64,000 nt of DNA from Ectobacillus panaciterrae DSM 19096 (GCF_000430785.1 NZ_AUMR01000003.1:219149-283148), one strand, 5' to 3'. Counted from the stretch's first letter, positions 38,319 to 48,206 are shown. The notes: generated from the letters alone by a model not told the origin. Made by a program: numbers and translations.

Positions 38319-38637
38319 TCGGCGTAATTTGCCAGAGCGAGAGAAGAAACGAGTTCAAGCTCGTTTACAACAGGCGTTTTCTGGAAATGGAAAAGACTTC
38401 TATGTGTATGCACCGAAACAAAAAGGAAAAGTGAAGGAACAACTTCGGTATATTGGCCGCTATATTCGTCGACCTGCGATTGGACTCAATCGTGTTGAGG
38501 CATATGATGGTCAATTTGTGACATTCCGTTACCATGATAAAACGGATGGAACAGATAAGAAGGAAACAATGGTACATCCGGACAAGCTAGGACGCGTGAA
38601 TGCGAATATCATTTCTCGTTTATTTATTCAAAGCTGA
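38315..38637 (+). mobile_element. IS91-family transposase fragment
   Basis: About 105 residues of the C-terminal part of a Y2-type IS91 transposase (REKKRVQARLQQAF, FYVYAPKQKGK, YIGRYIRRPAIGLNRVEAYD). The catalytic tyrosines and both ends are absent. Its left boundary coincides with the truncation of the toxin gene, so insertion or one-sided transposition probably caused the break. Confidence 0.72.
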
Positions 38638-38653
38638 ATAGGGGGACGTATTG

Positions 38654-38833
38654 ATGAAGTTGCAAGTTGAAACCCATAGTGGTAAGCAACTTGAATCAGA
38701 AGTTGAAGGATATGATACAGTAGCGATGAATGAGAGGTTAAAGGACAATTCTATTTATACAATCGCTATAGGAGACACGATCTTTTCACGAATTGATGTA
38801 AAACTAATTACACCTATTAGGGGAGTTGGTTAA
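38654..38833 (+). CDS. Small hypothetical protein
   Basis: 59 residues (MKLQVETHSGKQLESEVEGY at the start) with beta-strand character and no cysteine or membrane segment. The ATG at 38654 has an AGGGGG site. I do not recognise it; its place suggests a phage or IS passenger gene. Confidence 0.5.
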   Translation: MKLQVETHSGKQLESEVEGYDTVAMNERLKDNSIYTIAIGDTIFSRIDVKLITPIRGVG

Positions 38834-38991
38834 TTTATTTTTGGTAATCTGAATACAACAGGCTTTTCTTAGAAGCCCTTTATTTCAAATCAAATACAGC
38901 TTTGTTAGAAATCAGAGGGTTATCAAATCATCCTGTTACGACTCTAATTTTATATGTTAGGGAATAATGGAAATGGAAAGGAGGTATCACA

Positions 38992-39129
38992 TTGACGAAT
39001 ATTATAGATGGAATGGATGAAGTGAGGTTTAGATCGGCTAACTCTAATAACAATAAGCTTCAAGAGAAGAAGGGAAAAGAAGAGAAGGAAATGCCAATGG
39101 TTTTGAAAAATCTAAAGAATGGATCATGA
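38992..39129 (+). CDS. 45-codon frame with a very strong ribosome-binding site
   Basis: A TTG start 8 nt after a perfect AAAGGAGGT opens a frame giving a small, highly charged peptide (MTNIIDGMDEVRFRSANSNN, then a Lys/Glu-rich stretch). No family is recognised. The ribosome-binding site is the main support. Confidence 0.4.
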   Translation: MTNIIDGMDEVRFRSANSNNNKLQEKKGKEEKEMPMVLKNLKNGS

Positions 39130-39184
39130 GGAGAAAATAAAGGCCAAATATTTTTAGCAGTGTAATTCAGAGGGCTCAATATGC

Positions 39185-39640
39185 ACATAGCCCCGTTAAG
39201 TAGACACTAAAAAAAGAGTCTTTAAGCTACGGCTTTTTCTCGATATTCTATCGGGGAAAGGCCGTTTAGTTTTTCTTGACTGGAATCCTTGATCGGAATA
39301 ATAGTACGTCAGATTGTAACGTGCACTGCCTGAGCTGTTCTACGGTCGTATGCACGAGGTCTAAATCAATTTGATGTGACATCGCCCATGTGACGATTCC
39401 ATTTTTGTATAAGTCTAGTACAGCGGAGAGATAGACAAACTTGTCCTCAATTCGAATATACGTAATATCTGTGACCAGTTTTTTCCCAGCGTCTCTGCCC
39501 AAAATTCACGATTGAGAACGTTTGGAAAGATAACTGAAGCTTTCTTACCATATCTGTGAGAAAGCATTAAACAGCATGGATTTGGGTAAGAAATCACTCT
39601 TGTATTTTTTGATCGCATTTGCGAACGATTTCATTAGCTT
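39185..39640 (-). mobile_element. IS3-family element remnant
   Basis: Pieces of an OrfB integrase in different frames: LVTDITYIRIEDKFVYLSAV, LDLYKNGIVTWAMS, a conserved tail LNGLSPIEYREKAVA, then the end sequence GCCCCGTTAAGTAGACAC near 39190. Frameshifts and missing 5' parts make it dead. Confidence 0.75.
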
Positions 39641-39723
39641 AAGAAAACGCTATTATCGCGGAATGGGAGGAGGGAAAGGAAGTTGTCTCCTTCTGTCGAA
39701 GTGTAGAGGTGAGGAGGGGAAAT

Positions 39724-39912
39724 ATGATTGATAATATGATTCCGGAATTTGTGATGGATATTATTCGGTCTACGGATGTTTGTGAAGGTTCTGGCTTATG
39801 GGATTCAATATTTAAAGTTATTCGGGTAGAGGCTGTAAAGGAATGGGTTAACTCGGATATCGATAAGAATTTATCGCTTCTAACAAAAGCAATCGACAAA
39901 GAAGTCGGTTAA
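39724..39912 (+). CDS. Small acidic hypothetical protein
   Basis: 62 residues (MIDNMIPEFVMDIIRSTDVC at the start), helical, no known motif. The ATG at 39724 follows GAGGAGGGG and a good terminator follows. It lies in the decayed element, so it is probably a phage or plasmid-type gene. Confidence 0.5.
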   Translation: MIDNMIPEFVMDIIRSTDVCEGSGLWDSIFKVIRVEAVKEWVNSDIDKNLSLLTKAIDKEVG

Positions 39913-39921
39913 TTTATATTG

Positions 39922-39952
39922 CAAAAACCGTCTGGAAACAGACGGTTTTTTT
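39922..39952. terminator. Bidirectional terminator
   Basis: AAAAACCGTCTG pairs with CAGACGGTTTTT around GAAA, with T-runs on both sides. It ends the small gene on the plus strand and could end the candidate RNA on the minus strand. Confidence 0.88.
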
Positions 39953-40003
39953 ATTTTCTAAATTCTTATATGCAATAGATAATATTGCGTATACAACATA
40001 ACA

Positions 40004-40436
40004 CGAGCACGTAACGGTCTACCTTGCACTAATATAAATAGCTGATTACCTACCTATAATCTTTCGACTATAAACAAGCAGTTCACCACTCATACTAATG
40101 GTTCGTTCGACCGTACAAAATACCTGTACAACCATATATAACCTTTCGGCTATATATGACCGTTAGCTTTATAAGAGCTTGATTGCTCTCTAAAGCCTGC
40201 GGCACTCAGCACGATCTTAGCTCGACCCCATACGATAAGTTGGAACCCTATTGTAATCATAGCTGCTAGCATACGACTACAATAAACCTTTTCTCTACCG
40301 AATAGAATCTTCTCTCCGACTACATACAAACCAAATGGTTTGTACAAACGAATGACCTGTATGCAATCTTTGACCGACCTATATACACCTCTTTTACGAA
40401 CCATATATAAGTCTGGGCTCAACCGTTACGTACCCG
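40004..40436 (-). ncRNA. Candidate large structured RNA (~430 nt)
   Basis: No credible coding frame. Read on the minus strand, the ends pair in a 15-bp helix (40436-40422 with 40018-40004, core ACGTAACGGT with ACCGTTACGT). Inside are: a 12-bp hairpin with one bulge (40196-40166); an 11-bp hairpin capped by GAAA (40158-40133); a 7-9 bp hairpin capped by GAAA (40074-40053); TACAAACC-ATTT-GGTTTGTA (40344-40325); a 5-7 bp hairpin (40131-40111); and GCATAC with GTATGC enclosing an arm. G-U pairs in several stems would be A-C mismatches on the plus strand, so the RNA is minus-strand. A TATAAA at 40447-40442 would start transcription at about the first helix base. No -35 box is clear. I recognise no family. 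Confidence 0.6.
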
Positions 40437-40472
40437 ATGTCTTTATAATGTGCAGAAATTCAAAATATATAC

Positions 40473-40509
40473 ATGGGAATGCGATTAGTATATGAGCATT
40501 TATTAATAA
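40473..40509 (+). repeat. Right attachment-site copy
   Basis: A second copy of the glnA tail (6 of 37 positions differ from 35935-35971) lacking any upstream glnA sequence. A hairpin with T-run (AAACGAG with CTCGTTT, 40514-40542) follows, as a terminator follows glnA itself. Confidence 0.75.
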
Positions 40510-40682
40510 AAAGAAACGAGGTCTGATGCAGGTCTCGTTTTTGCTTTGAAGTGTTGGAAAGCCTATTTTTGTACATAAGAAAGCCTTAATTTAAAAGAAA
40601 TTGAATACGCTTACAAGTTTGTTCGTACAAATGAAATAAGAATTATTTTAAAGAGATTAAAGGGATGGGAAGGAGGGGGCGG

Positions 40683-40877
40683 ATGAAGCGCAGGACTGTA
40701 TACTTGGCGTTGTGCGAAAAATGTGGATTACCGAAGAAAATCACCAAATATGCGATTCGGAATTATTGGAAAAATAATATTACAAAAGATGAGTACTGCA
40801 GCAACTGTCATCATCATACGGAAATTCCAGAGCATCTGCGGAAAATAGCGGCGGAGTTAGTAGGGGAAGCGAAGTAG
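40683..40877 (+). CDS. Small zinc-ribbon protein
   Basis: 64 residues with two CxxC knuckles (LCEKCGLPKK and YCSNCHHH) about 35 residues apart, and a basic N-terminus. The ATG at 40683 follows AAGGAGGGGG. Such small zinc ribbons are common in Bacillus phages and defective prophages. Partner and function unknown. Confidence 0.6.
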   Translation: MKRRTVYLALCEKCGLPKKITKYAIRNYWKNNITKDEYCSNCHHHTEIPEHLRKIAAELVGEAK

Positions 40878-40924
40878 AACAGACAATGATTGGGAGTAAA
40901 ACAAAGGGGGGAAGCGATTAAACC

Positions 40925-41045
40925 ATTTTATTTTTTGTAGGCGAGAAGACCCCATCCTCAAGGAATGAGAAGGGCGCAGCCCAATGAGTAGGGTGGGGAG
41001 GAATTGCCTTCGGACAAGGGATGACTGTATGCCATCCCGATTGTC
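40925..41045 (+). mobile_element. Palindromic end like IS200/IS605 ends
   Basis: CCCCATCCT pairs with AGGGTGGGG around a nested GGGC-GCA-GCCC hairpin, preceded by GAGAAGA as in other IS605-type ends in this window. No transposase is next to it. Confidence 0.4.
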
Positions 41046-41247
41046 CGGCTGTTCGAGTGCGATCTGCAGAAGATACAGTATCATTTGTGCACGAGTGTCA
41101 AATCCTTTTTGTTCTTTGTAGAAATCCAACCCTTCTAATCGTGTGTTTGTAGATTACGGAACGTTCGTTTGTTTTTTCTCTTATTTTCCTTATTATTCCA
41201 GTACATACATGTTATACTACTTATATGGAAAAAGGAGGTGAAGTACC

Positions 41248-41712
41248 ATGTTAGTTAACAAAGCATACAAGTTCCGTATCTACCCCAACAAAGAACAATC
41301 CACCTTAATTAATAAAACAATTGGTTGCAGCCGATTTGTATTCAATCGCTTCCTCACTCTATGGAATGATGCCTACAAGGCAACAGGTGAGGGTTTGACG
41401 TACAACGCTTGCTCGAAACAGCTCACAGCGCTTAAAAAAGAAGTGCCATGGCTGAAAGAAGTAGACAGCGTTGCCTTGCAATCTTCCCTCAAGAACCTTG
41501 ACGATGCGTTCAAACGCTTTTTCCAAAAACAGAATGACGCGCCGCGATTCAAAAGCAAACGAAACAAAGTCCAATCCTATATCACAAAGCATACAAATGG
41601 AAATAACCGTCGGAGCGACGGGGGTAGCCTAATCCATAACTGGCCGATAGGCTGGTGTTCTTAGGAATCCCCCACTTCAAGGAGCGTTAGCGAGTAAGTG
41701 GGAGGTAGTTCA
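41248..41712 (+). mobile_element. IS200/IS605-type element with an internally deleted tnpB
   Basis: The ATG at 41248 after AAAAAGGAGGTGA begins a TnpB (MLVNKAYKFRIYPNKEQSTL, then IGCSRFVFNRFL). After ~115 residues, at SKRNKVQSYITK, it jumps into the right-end region. That region has folded segments CCGTC-GGAGC-GACGG and AGCCTA-TAGGCT, then GGAATCCCCCACTT with AAGTGGGAGG. It resembles the guide-RNA-bearing end of TnpB elements. The RuvC nuclease part is gone, so it can only move in trans. Confidence 0.78.
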
Positions 41713-41723
41713 AGAAATTACCT

Positions 41724-41858
41724 ATGTTGAATTTGTCTTCTGATCGTAAACATGTGAGTGTTGAAAAATGCGGGCATAACATTCCGGGAGAAGAGTATTA
41801 TGCGGAAGATGTAAAGATATGGATGGAAAAGCTAAGAAGTGAACTACCACGAACCTAA
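41724..41858 (+). pseudogene. C-terminal tail of an unidentified, perhaps hydrolase, gene
   Basis: 44 codons ending EKLRSELPRT with VSVEKCGHNIPGEEYYAEDV in front, a pattern like the last catalytic-His strand of alpha/beta-hydrolases. It starts right at the IS605-type end and has no ribosome-binding site, so the rest was probably lost at insertion. A short CCACGA/TCGTGG hairpin follows. Confidence 0.4.
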
Positions 41859-41919
41859 AGGTATCGTGGTTTTACGCCCACAAATATAAATCCAAAAAAA
41901 GAAGAGCTCCGAAAAGCTC

Positions 41920-42540
41920 TTAATGAACGTTGCGATATACGCCAATCACTTTTCCGACAATCGATACTTGTTTTAACAATATCGGAGAGAGCGTTGCATT
42001 TTCTGGCTGCAGGCGGAAGTGATCCTTTTCTTTGTAGAATCTCTTTACCGTTGCTTCGTTTTCCTCAGTCAACGCTACGACGATTTCACCATTGTTAGCG
42101 GATTGCTGCTGACGAACAACAACGAGGTCGCCGTCTAAAATGCCGGCTTCAATCATACTGTCTCCTTGAATTGTTAACATAAACACGTGATCCGATTCAG
42201 AAACGAGGCTGGCTGGCAATGGAAAGTGTTCTTCGATGTTTTCAACTGCTGTAATCGGCGGACCGGCAGTAACTTTCCCGACAATTGGAACGTGAACGAC
42301 AGGATTTTTTGCGGCAGTTGATTCATCAGATCCTAAAATTTCAATAGCGCGAGGTTTAGTTGGATCGCGGCGGATATAGCCTTTTTCCTCTAAACGGGCT
42401 AAATGACCATGTACAGTAGAGCTAGAAGCAAGACCGACAGCTTGACCGATTTCGCGTACGGAAGGCGGATATCCTTTTTCTTGCACTTTTTGCTTAATGA
42501 AGGTTAATATATCCTGCTGTCTTTTTGATAATTTCTCCAT
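41920..42540 (-). CDS. lexA: SOS repressor LexA
   Basis: 206 residues. N-terminal winged helix (~1-65, [20 protein letters not shown]), cleavage site in VTAGPP (~92), catalytic Ser in [11 protein letters not shown] (~128) and Lys in ATVKRFYKE (~166). It represses SOS genes until RecA filaments stimulate self-cleavage. Its own LexA box overlaps the promoter region. It is divergent from yneB as in B. subtilis, but yneA is missing between them. Confidence 0.97.
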   Translation of the reverse strand: MEKLSKRQQDILTFIKQKVQEKGYPPSVREIGQAVGLASSSTVHGHLARLEEKGYIRRDPTKPRAIEILGSDESTAAKNPVVHVPIVGKVTAGPPITAVENIEEHFPLPASLVSESDHVFMLTIQGDSMIEAGILDGDLVVVRQQQSANNGEIVVALTEENEATVKRFYKEKDHFRLQPENATLSPILLKQVSIVGKVIGVYRNVH

Positions 42541-42576
42541 GTTTCACACCTCGTTTGTATAGAAAATTCTACATAT

Positions 42577-42605
42577 AGTATAACACGGCAAATAATTTTC
42601 TACAA
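42577..42605 (-). promoter_or_regulatory. Promoter of lexA
   Basis: On the minus strand: TTGTAG, 17 bp, TATACT. The -35 end overlaps the LexA box. Confidence 0.6.
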
Positions 42606-42616
42606 ACATAAGTTCG
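42603..42616. promoter_or_regulatory. LexA box in the lexA-yneB divergent promoter region
   Basis: On the minus strand the sequence reads CGAACTTATGTTTG, an exact fit to CGAAC-N4-GTTYG. It lies between the two start sites, upstream of the yneB TATAAT (42637-42642), and can serve both genes. Confidence 0.88.
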
Positions 42617-42646
42617 AATATTTTTCATATTTATGGTATAATGTAG

Positions 42647-43333
<687 letters not shown>

Positions 43334-43374
43334 CTATTGTATGATGAATATCAGGCTAGGAAAGGAGACTGCCC

Positions 43375-43614
43375 ATGTTATCACCAGAAAAACTGAATCG
43401 CATTAACGAGCTGTCCCGAAAAGCGAAGGCTGAAGGATTGACAGAACAAGAACAGCAAGAACGCCAAGCGCTGCGCGAAGAATACTTGCAAGTATTCCGC
43501 GGGAACATGCTTGATCACTTAAAATCCATGAAAATCGTGGATGAAAAAGGAAATGATATTACACCGGAAAAACTGAAGCTTTTAAAGAAAGAAAGCAACG
43601 GTTTGGTTAATTAA
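43375..43614 (+). CDS. ynzC: DUF896 protein YnzC
   Basis: 79 residues forming a helical hairpin ([20 protein letters not shown]) followed by a conserved tail ([14 protein letters not shown]). A member of the DUF896/YnzC family, in the SOS-regulated yneA-yneB-ynzC operon of B. subtilis. The ATG at 43375 follows AAAGGAG. Confidence 0.93.
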   Translation: MLSPEKLNRINELSRKAKAEGLTEQEQQERQALREEYLQVFRGNMLDHLKSMKIVDEKGNDITPEKLKLLKKESNGLVN

Positions 43615-43896
43615 TATATAAAAACGAAAGAGATGGATATATCCATCTCTTTTTTTATGCTCGATTCGGCTAAAATCCTTCGAATACTTTGAAGTCAGGG
43701 TTGGAGCTGATAGATAAAATATTGAGAAAGAAGCATGAAATGCGCTGGGGATGCCGCCTATCGCATTTTTAAAAATAAAGAGAAAATATTTTTGGTAATA
43801 TATTGACATTAGCGATTAGTTGGTGATATTATTATTTATTTGATAAAAAACTTCATATATGTTATTCTAAATAGGTACTATATGGAGGTGGATGAT

Positions 43897-44373
43897 TTGT
43901 TTCAAATTGGCGATAAGATTGTTTACCCAATGCACGGAGCAGGTATAGTGAAGGCTATAGAAGAAAAAGAAATTCTCGGCGAGAAACGGCAGTATTATGT
44001 GATACAAATGCCGATCAATGATATGCAGGTCATGATTCCTATGGGAAAAGCGTCTCATTCAGGCATACGTTTAGTTGTTGATACGTCCACATTAGAGGAT
44101 GTACTGTTTAGTTTTGAGCACGGTGAATCGGATAAATCTCTACCATGGAAACAAAGATATCGCGTCAACATGGAGAAAATGAAAACGGGCGAAATCCAAG
44201 AAGGCGCTGAAGTAGTACGCGATTTAATGCGCAAACATAAAGAAAAAGCACTCAATACAAGTGAAAAGCAAATGCTGGATACGGCTCGGAAAATTTTTAT
44301 CAGTGAATTGGCATTGATTAAAGGGCTTACTGAAAATCAGGCAACTGACTTGTTGGATAGCAAGGTCGGCTGA
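43897..44373 (+). CDS. CarD-family transcription regulator
   Basis: 158 residues from a TTG with a perfect GGAGGTG site; the frame is open upstream. The N-terminal RNA-polymerase-interacting domain reads FQIGDKIVYPMHGAGIVKAI, and the C-terminal half is helical. CarD/CdnL proteins bind the RNA polymerase beta subunit and stabilise open promoter complexes. It lies between ynzC and tkt, where B. subtilis has no such gene. Confidence 0.88.
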   Translation: MFQIGDKIVYPMHGAGIVKAIEEKEILGEKRQYYVIQMPINDMQVMIPMGKASHSGIRLVVDTSTLEDVLFSFEHGESDKSLPWKQRYRVNMEKMKTGEIQEGAEVVRDLMRKHKEKALNTSEKQMLDTARKIFISELALIKGLTENQATDLLDSKVG

Positions 44374-44416
44374 ATACAAATATGTTTTCCTGTTATCGAT
44401 GCATTTACTTACAGAC

Positions 44417-44466
44417 AGTAAAATAGCCTGAATGCTGTTTTTTTTTTGCGTTCAGGCTATTTTGTT
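44417..44466 (+). terminator. carD terminator
   Basis: AAAATAGCCTGAA pairs with TTCAGGCTATTTT, with a T-run inside the loop and another after the stem. Confidence 0.85.
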
Positions 44467-44625
44467 TTGTATATACTTACCTCAGCATTCGTATAAGAAA
44501 TTTATGCTTAAGAATACTAAAAAAGAAAACAGTTAGCATAAGAAAAACCAACTCATAAGAGCCGGCTTTAGGTATTGCTTTGTAAATATATTTTCTCTGA
44601 CAACATTACATTAAATCCCAAATCC

Positions 44626-44868
44626 TTATGGTGTATCTACCTCAGGAGAAGACGGGTTGTCACTTTGGCTTTGGTCGCTAACGTCACAATCAATAAATTC
44701 ATTAATCGTTAAAATATTAGAAGAACAGCAATCACCTAATATAAAACATGCCCCTACTGTTTTGCTGTTAGCAGTATGGCTATTTTGTGTATTTGTACCA
44801 AAGTCGACATTTCCGTTCTGTGATATACCGTTAACCTTATTTTTAAAAACATTTATGAAAAATGCCAT
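44626..44868 (-). CDS. GerP-like spore protein, copy 1
   Basis: 80 residues of the GerPA/GerPF family: NVFKNKVNGISQNGNVDFGT, then NSHTANSKTVGAC and an acidic tail. GerP proteins help germinants cross the coat. The ATG at 44868 has GGAGGGAGA. Copy 2 at 45.2 kb is clearly a paralogue; this copy has extra Cys (LGDCCSS). Confidence 0.78.
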   Translation of the reverse strand: MAFFINVFKNKVNGISQNGNVDFGTNTQNSHTANSKTVGACFILGDCCSSNILTINEFIDCDVSDQSQSDNPSSPEVDTP

Positions 44869-44984
44869 TGAATCTCCCTCCGTGTCCATTCGTAAAATTC
44901 CTCACTAACTCATTGCAGGCTATTTTATGCCACTATTAACGCTTCTGTATAAGTCCACTTTGTTATTCCGACAGATCTATCGTT

Positions 44985-45165
44985 TGCCACGTAGAACAAA
45001 AGGGAAACTGTACTTGCTCCCTCTCTCTCCCTGCATGGGCCACGAAAAGGGTTTGACCGCTTCTACACTTAGGCGGATGCTCTCTCCCCTCTAAAAGAAA
45101 CGTTTTTATGTCGGTTTTTTTAGTTGCATTTATATGCAAATACTTTTCCTATGAAAACATCACGT
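44985..45165 (+). repeat. Dispersed repeat, diverged copy
   Basis: Shares with the 45.6-kb copy ACAAAAGGGAA, the TGCATG-CCAC segment, GGGTTTGACCGCTTCTACAC, the CTCTCTCCCC block and a TTTTTTTAGTTGCATTTATA tail. CCGC and GCGG can pair around TTCTACACTTAG. It lies between the two GerP-like genes, upstream of copy 1. Confidence 0.75.
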
Positions 45166-45183
45166 GAGATAATCTAAAAATCT

Positions 45184-45426
45184 TTACAGTGTACCTACCA
45201 CAGGTATAGAAGGGTTGGCAATTTGATCTTGATCGCTAATGTCCGGATCAATATATCCATTAATAGCTACACTATTGTTAATAGAGAAATCACCCAATGT
45301 TAAACATGCCCCTACTGTTTTGCTGTTAGCAGTATGGCTATTGTGCACGGTTGTACCAACGTCGAAACTTCCGTTCTTTGATATACCGTTAACCTTAACG
45401 TTAAAAATATTAATAGCAATTGTCAT
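45184..45426 (-). CDS. GerP-like spore protein, copy 2
   Basis: 80 residues, aligned end to end with copy 1 and sharing NSHTANSKTVGAC. The tail IDPDISDQDQI is close to that of GerPF. It lacks the CC pair of copy 1. The start follows GGGGGGATC on the minus strand. The upstream TCCATTCG and CTAACTCATTGCAGG segments are also duplicated, so the duplication covered gene plus leader. Confidence 0.78.
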   Translation of the reverse strand: MTIAINIFNVKVNGISKNGSFDVGTTVHNSHTANSKTVGACLTLGDFSINNSVAINGYIDPDISDQDQIANPSIPVVGTL

Positions 45427-45569
45427 TTAGATCCCCCCATGTCCATTCGCAAAATTCCTTACTAACTCATTGCAGGCCCATTTATGCCGCTATTATCGCT
45501 CTTAAATAAATTAATCTGCATCGTTCATTATTTAAACATATTATAAAATAAGCTAAAAAAGCGTTATAT

Positions 45570-45775
45570 TTATATGTGAATGAATTATAATTTCGGCATT
45601 CCATGTGTTATGTGCAACCAAAAGGGAATATGGTATGCTTCTTCCCTCTGGTTTACCCTTGCATGAACCACTACAAAGATTTGACCGCTTCTGCACGTCG
45701 CCGGATGATCTCTCCCCGCTATAAAAAGACGGTTTTTTTATTCACTTGTATATAGAAGCCTCATGCCCTCTTTTA
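45570..45775 (+). repeat. Dispersed ~200-bp repeat, best-preserved plus copy
   Basis: Closely similar over its length to the inverted copy at 29990-30195. Ends in AAAAGACGGTTTTTTTATTC, which looks like a terminator tail. No open frame. Confidence 0.85.
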
Positions 45776-45964
45776 GTACTTAATACACTATATGAGCTTA
45801 ACATAAAAGTGTTAAAGCTTTTCGACTAGCCAAAACAATCAAAGGGGAAATCGGGGAAACATAGAAATCAAGTTTTGTAGACATATAATTCGGTAAAAAG
45901 GGATTGTATAGAGGACATCGTTGAATAATTCAGATATGTTCAAAAACGAGGCTCTAAATTCCAT
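45776..45964. other. Spacer without recognised features
   Basis: AT-rich, no gene or strong signal seen. Confidence 0.4.
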
Positions 45965-46105
45965 TCGATTGAACGACCCCCTCCATTCAACAGGAGAAGT
46001 ACGCTATACCGTCAATCCGAAGTATCTTCAATAGATGACCCATCTCTGCCCTTCACGCAGCTGAAGAAGGGGGCTTCTGGGCTGGAATGATAAAAAATAC
46101 GAATA
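45965..46105 (-). mobile_element. IS200/IS605-type remnant, inverted copy of 53222-53345
   Basis: About 125 bp nearly identical, in reverse orientation, to 53222-53345: CATTCCAGCCCAGAAGCCCC, a TTCTTCA-TGCGTGAAGG hairpin, ATCTATTGAAGATACTTCGG and TACTTCTCCTGTTGAA. It has the AGAAGCCCC plus hairpin form of an IS605-type end. No transposase. Confidence 0.7.
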
Positions 46106-46197
46106 TCTTTTCTGATACATGTTGTATAATGTTGCGTGGCAAGCTATCATATATAATGTGTTAAACGTCTGACAAATTGAATGAAGGGAAGAATATT

Positions 46198-48204
46198 ATG
46201 TCACATTCAATCGAACAATTATCCATTAATACAATCCGTACTCTTTCAATCGATGCGATTGAAAAAGCAAATTCCGGACATCCGGGCATGCCGATGGGTG
46301 CTGCACCGATGACTTATACATTATGGACGAAGTTCATGAATCACAACCCTGTAAATCCAACATGGTTCAACCGCGATCGTTTTGTATTATCCGCAGGACA
46401 CGGCTCTATGCTGCTGTACAGCATGCTGCATTTATGCGGCTACGACATGCAGATGGACGATTTGAAAAACTTCCGTCAATGGGGAAGCAAAACGCCGGGA
46501 CACCCTGAGTATGGCCATACACCGGGTGTTGACGCAACGACTGGCCCGCTTGGTCAAGGTATTGCGACAGCAGTAGGGATGGCAATGGCAGAACGTCATT
46601 TGGCAGCGAAATACAACCGCGATTCCCTCAACGTAGTAGATCATTATACATATGTCATTTGCGGCGACGGCGACTTAATGGAAGGTGTTTCTGCAGAAGC
46701 TTCTTCCTTAGCGGCTCATTTACACTTAGGCCGTATGATCGTTCTTTACGATTCCAATGATATTTCCCTTGACGGCGACTTGGACCGTTCTTTCTCTGAA
46801 AGCGTGGAAGAGCGGTACAAAGCGTACGGTTGGCAAGTCATTCGCGTAGAAGACGGAAACAGTGTCGAAGAAATCGCAAAGGCAATTGAAGAAGCAAAAG
46901 CGGATGAAATTCGTCCGACTCTAATCGAAGTGAAAACAACAATCGGTTTCGGTTCACCGAACAAAGCCGGCAAATCTGCATCTCACGGCTCTCCGCTTGG
47001 AGTAGACGAAACAAAGCTTACAAAAGAAGCTTACACATGGGCATTTGAGCAAGATTTCTACGTTCCAGAAGAAGTATATGAGCACTTCAACGCAGTTGTA
47101 AAAGAAGCAGGCCAAAAGCAAGAGGCGGAATGGGAAGCAATTTACAAAGAGTATACTGCAAAATATCCGGAATTGGCTGAGGAATTGACAATGGCAATGG
47201 AAGGCCGTCTTCCTGAGAACTGGGACAGCAACCTTCCTGTGTATGAAATCGGTAAGTCCATTGCGACTCGCGCATCTTCTGGCGAGGCAATTCAAGCAAT
47301 TGCTGAAGCAGTTCCTTACTTCTTCGGCGGTTCTGCAGACCTTGCAGGCTCCAACAACACGTACATGAAGAAGGAAAAAGACTTCACACGCGAAGATTAC
47401 AGCGGCAAAAACATTTGGTACGGCGTTCGCGAATTCGCGATGGGCGCTGCAATGAACGGTATTGCACTGCATGGCGGTTTAAAAACATACGGCGGTACGT
47501 TTTTCGTATTCTCGGATTACCTTCGTCCGGCAATCCGTTTGGCATCCTTAATGCAACTGCCTGTAACGTACGTATTTACGCACGACAGCATTGCAGTAGG
47601 TGAAGACGGTCCAACGCATGAGCCGGTTGAGCAATTGGCATCTTTACGCGCTATGCCTGGTCTTTCTGTTATTCGTCCTGCTGATGGCAACGAATCCACA
47701 GCTGCTTGGAAGCTTGCGCTTGAGTCAACAAATAAGCCGACAGCTCTTGTATTGACTCGTCAAGGCTTGCCTACATTAGAAGGCACTACAACAGATGCAT
47801 ACGAGAAAGTATCTAAAGGTGCATACGTTCTGTCTGCGGGTAAAAAAGAAACGGCTGATGTGCTTCTTCTTGCAACAGGTTCTGAAGTAAGCTTGGCAGT
47901 AAAAGCGCAAGAAGCTCTTGCAGCGGAAGGTATTGACGCAGCTGTTGTCAGCATGCCATCCTTCGATCGCTTTGAAGCGCAATCTGCAGCATACAAAGAA
48001 TCCATATTGCCAAAAGCGGTAACAAAGCGTCTTGCAATTGAAATGGGTGCATCTTTCGGCTGGCACCGTTATGTTGGCTTAGAAGGCGATGTGATCGGCA
48101 TCGACCAATTCGGCGCTTCTGCACCTGGAGAAAAGATTATGGAAGAGTACGGTTTCTCAGTAAACAACGTTGTAGCGAAAGTAAAAGCAATGTTGAAGAA
48201 CTAA
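46198..48204 (+). CDS. tkt: Transketolase
   Basis: 668 residues. A thiamine-diphosphate enzyme of the pentose phosphate pathway. Motifs: [13 protein letters not shown], the GDGDLMEG...N cofactor site ([20 protein letters not shown], then [10 protein letters not shown]) and [20 protein letters not shown] in the pyrimidine domain. The ATG at 46198 follows GAAGGGAAG. TATAAT boxes at 46125 and 46152 are candidate -10 elements. Confidence 0.97.
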   Translation: MSHSIEQLSINTIRTLSIDAIEKANSGHPGMPMGAAPMTYTLWTKFMNHNPVNPTWFNRDRFVLSAGHGSMLLYSMLHLCGYDMQMDDLKNFRQWGSKTPGHPEYGHTPGVDATTGPLGQGIATAVGMAMAERHLAAKYNRDSLNVVDHYTYVICGDGDLMEGVSAEASSLAAHLHLGRMIVLYDSNDISLDGDLDRSFSESVEERYKAYGWQVIRVEDGNSVEEIAKAIEEAKADEIRPTLIEVKTTIGFGSPNKAGKSASHGSPLGVDETKLTKEAYTWAFEQDFYVPEEVYEHFNAVVKEAGQKQEAEWEAIYKEYTAKYPELAEELTMAMEGRLPENWDSNLPVYEIGKSIATRASSGEAIQAIAEAVPYFFGGSADLAGSNNTYMKKEKDFTREDYSGKNIWYGVREFAMGAAMNGIALHGGLKTYGGTFFVFSDYLRPAIRLASLMQLPVTYVFTHDSIAVGEDGPTHEPVEQLASLRAMPGLSVIRPADGNESTAAWKLALESTNKPTALVLTRQGLPTLEGTTTDAYEKVSKGAYVLSAGKKETADVLLLATGSEVSLAVKAQEALAAEGIDAAVVSMPSFDRFEAQSAAYKESILPKAVTKRLAIEMGASFGWHRYVGLEGDVIGIDQFGASAPGEKIMEEYGFSVNNVVAKVKAMLKN

Positions 48205-48206
48205 CA

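Noticed and set aside
39966..39994. Hairpin ATATGCAATA/TATTGCGTAT as part of the candidate RNA
   Set aside because: It lies outside the closing helix, and its T-G pair favours the plus strand, opposite to the other stems. I left it out of the model.
40150..40422. 90-codon minus-strand frame inside the candidate RNA as a protein gene
   Set aside because: No ribosome-binding site, odd composition, and its sequence is fully accounted for by hairpins that need the base pairing rather than the codons.
40857..41129. 90-codon minus-strand frame as a gene
   Set aside because: It runs through the IS605-like palindrome, has no ribosome-binding site and matches nothing I know. At most its first ~40 codons are a relic.
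37039..41900. CRISPR array or a classical anti-phage defence cluster in the glnA-lexA insert
   Set aside because: No regularly spaced direct repeats and no recognisable Cas, restriction, Abi or retron protein. Only a toxin-immunity relic is present.
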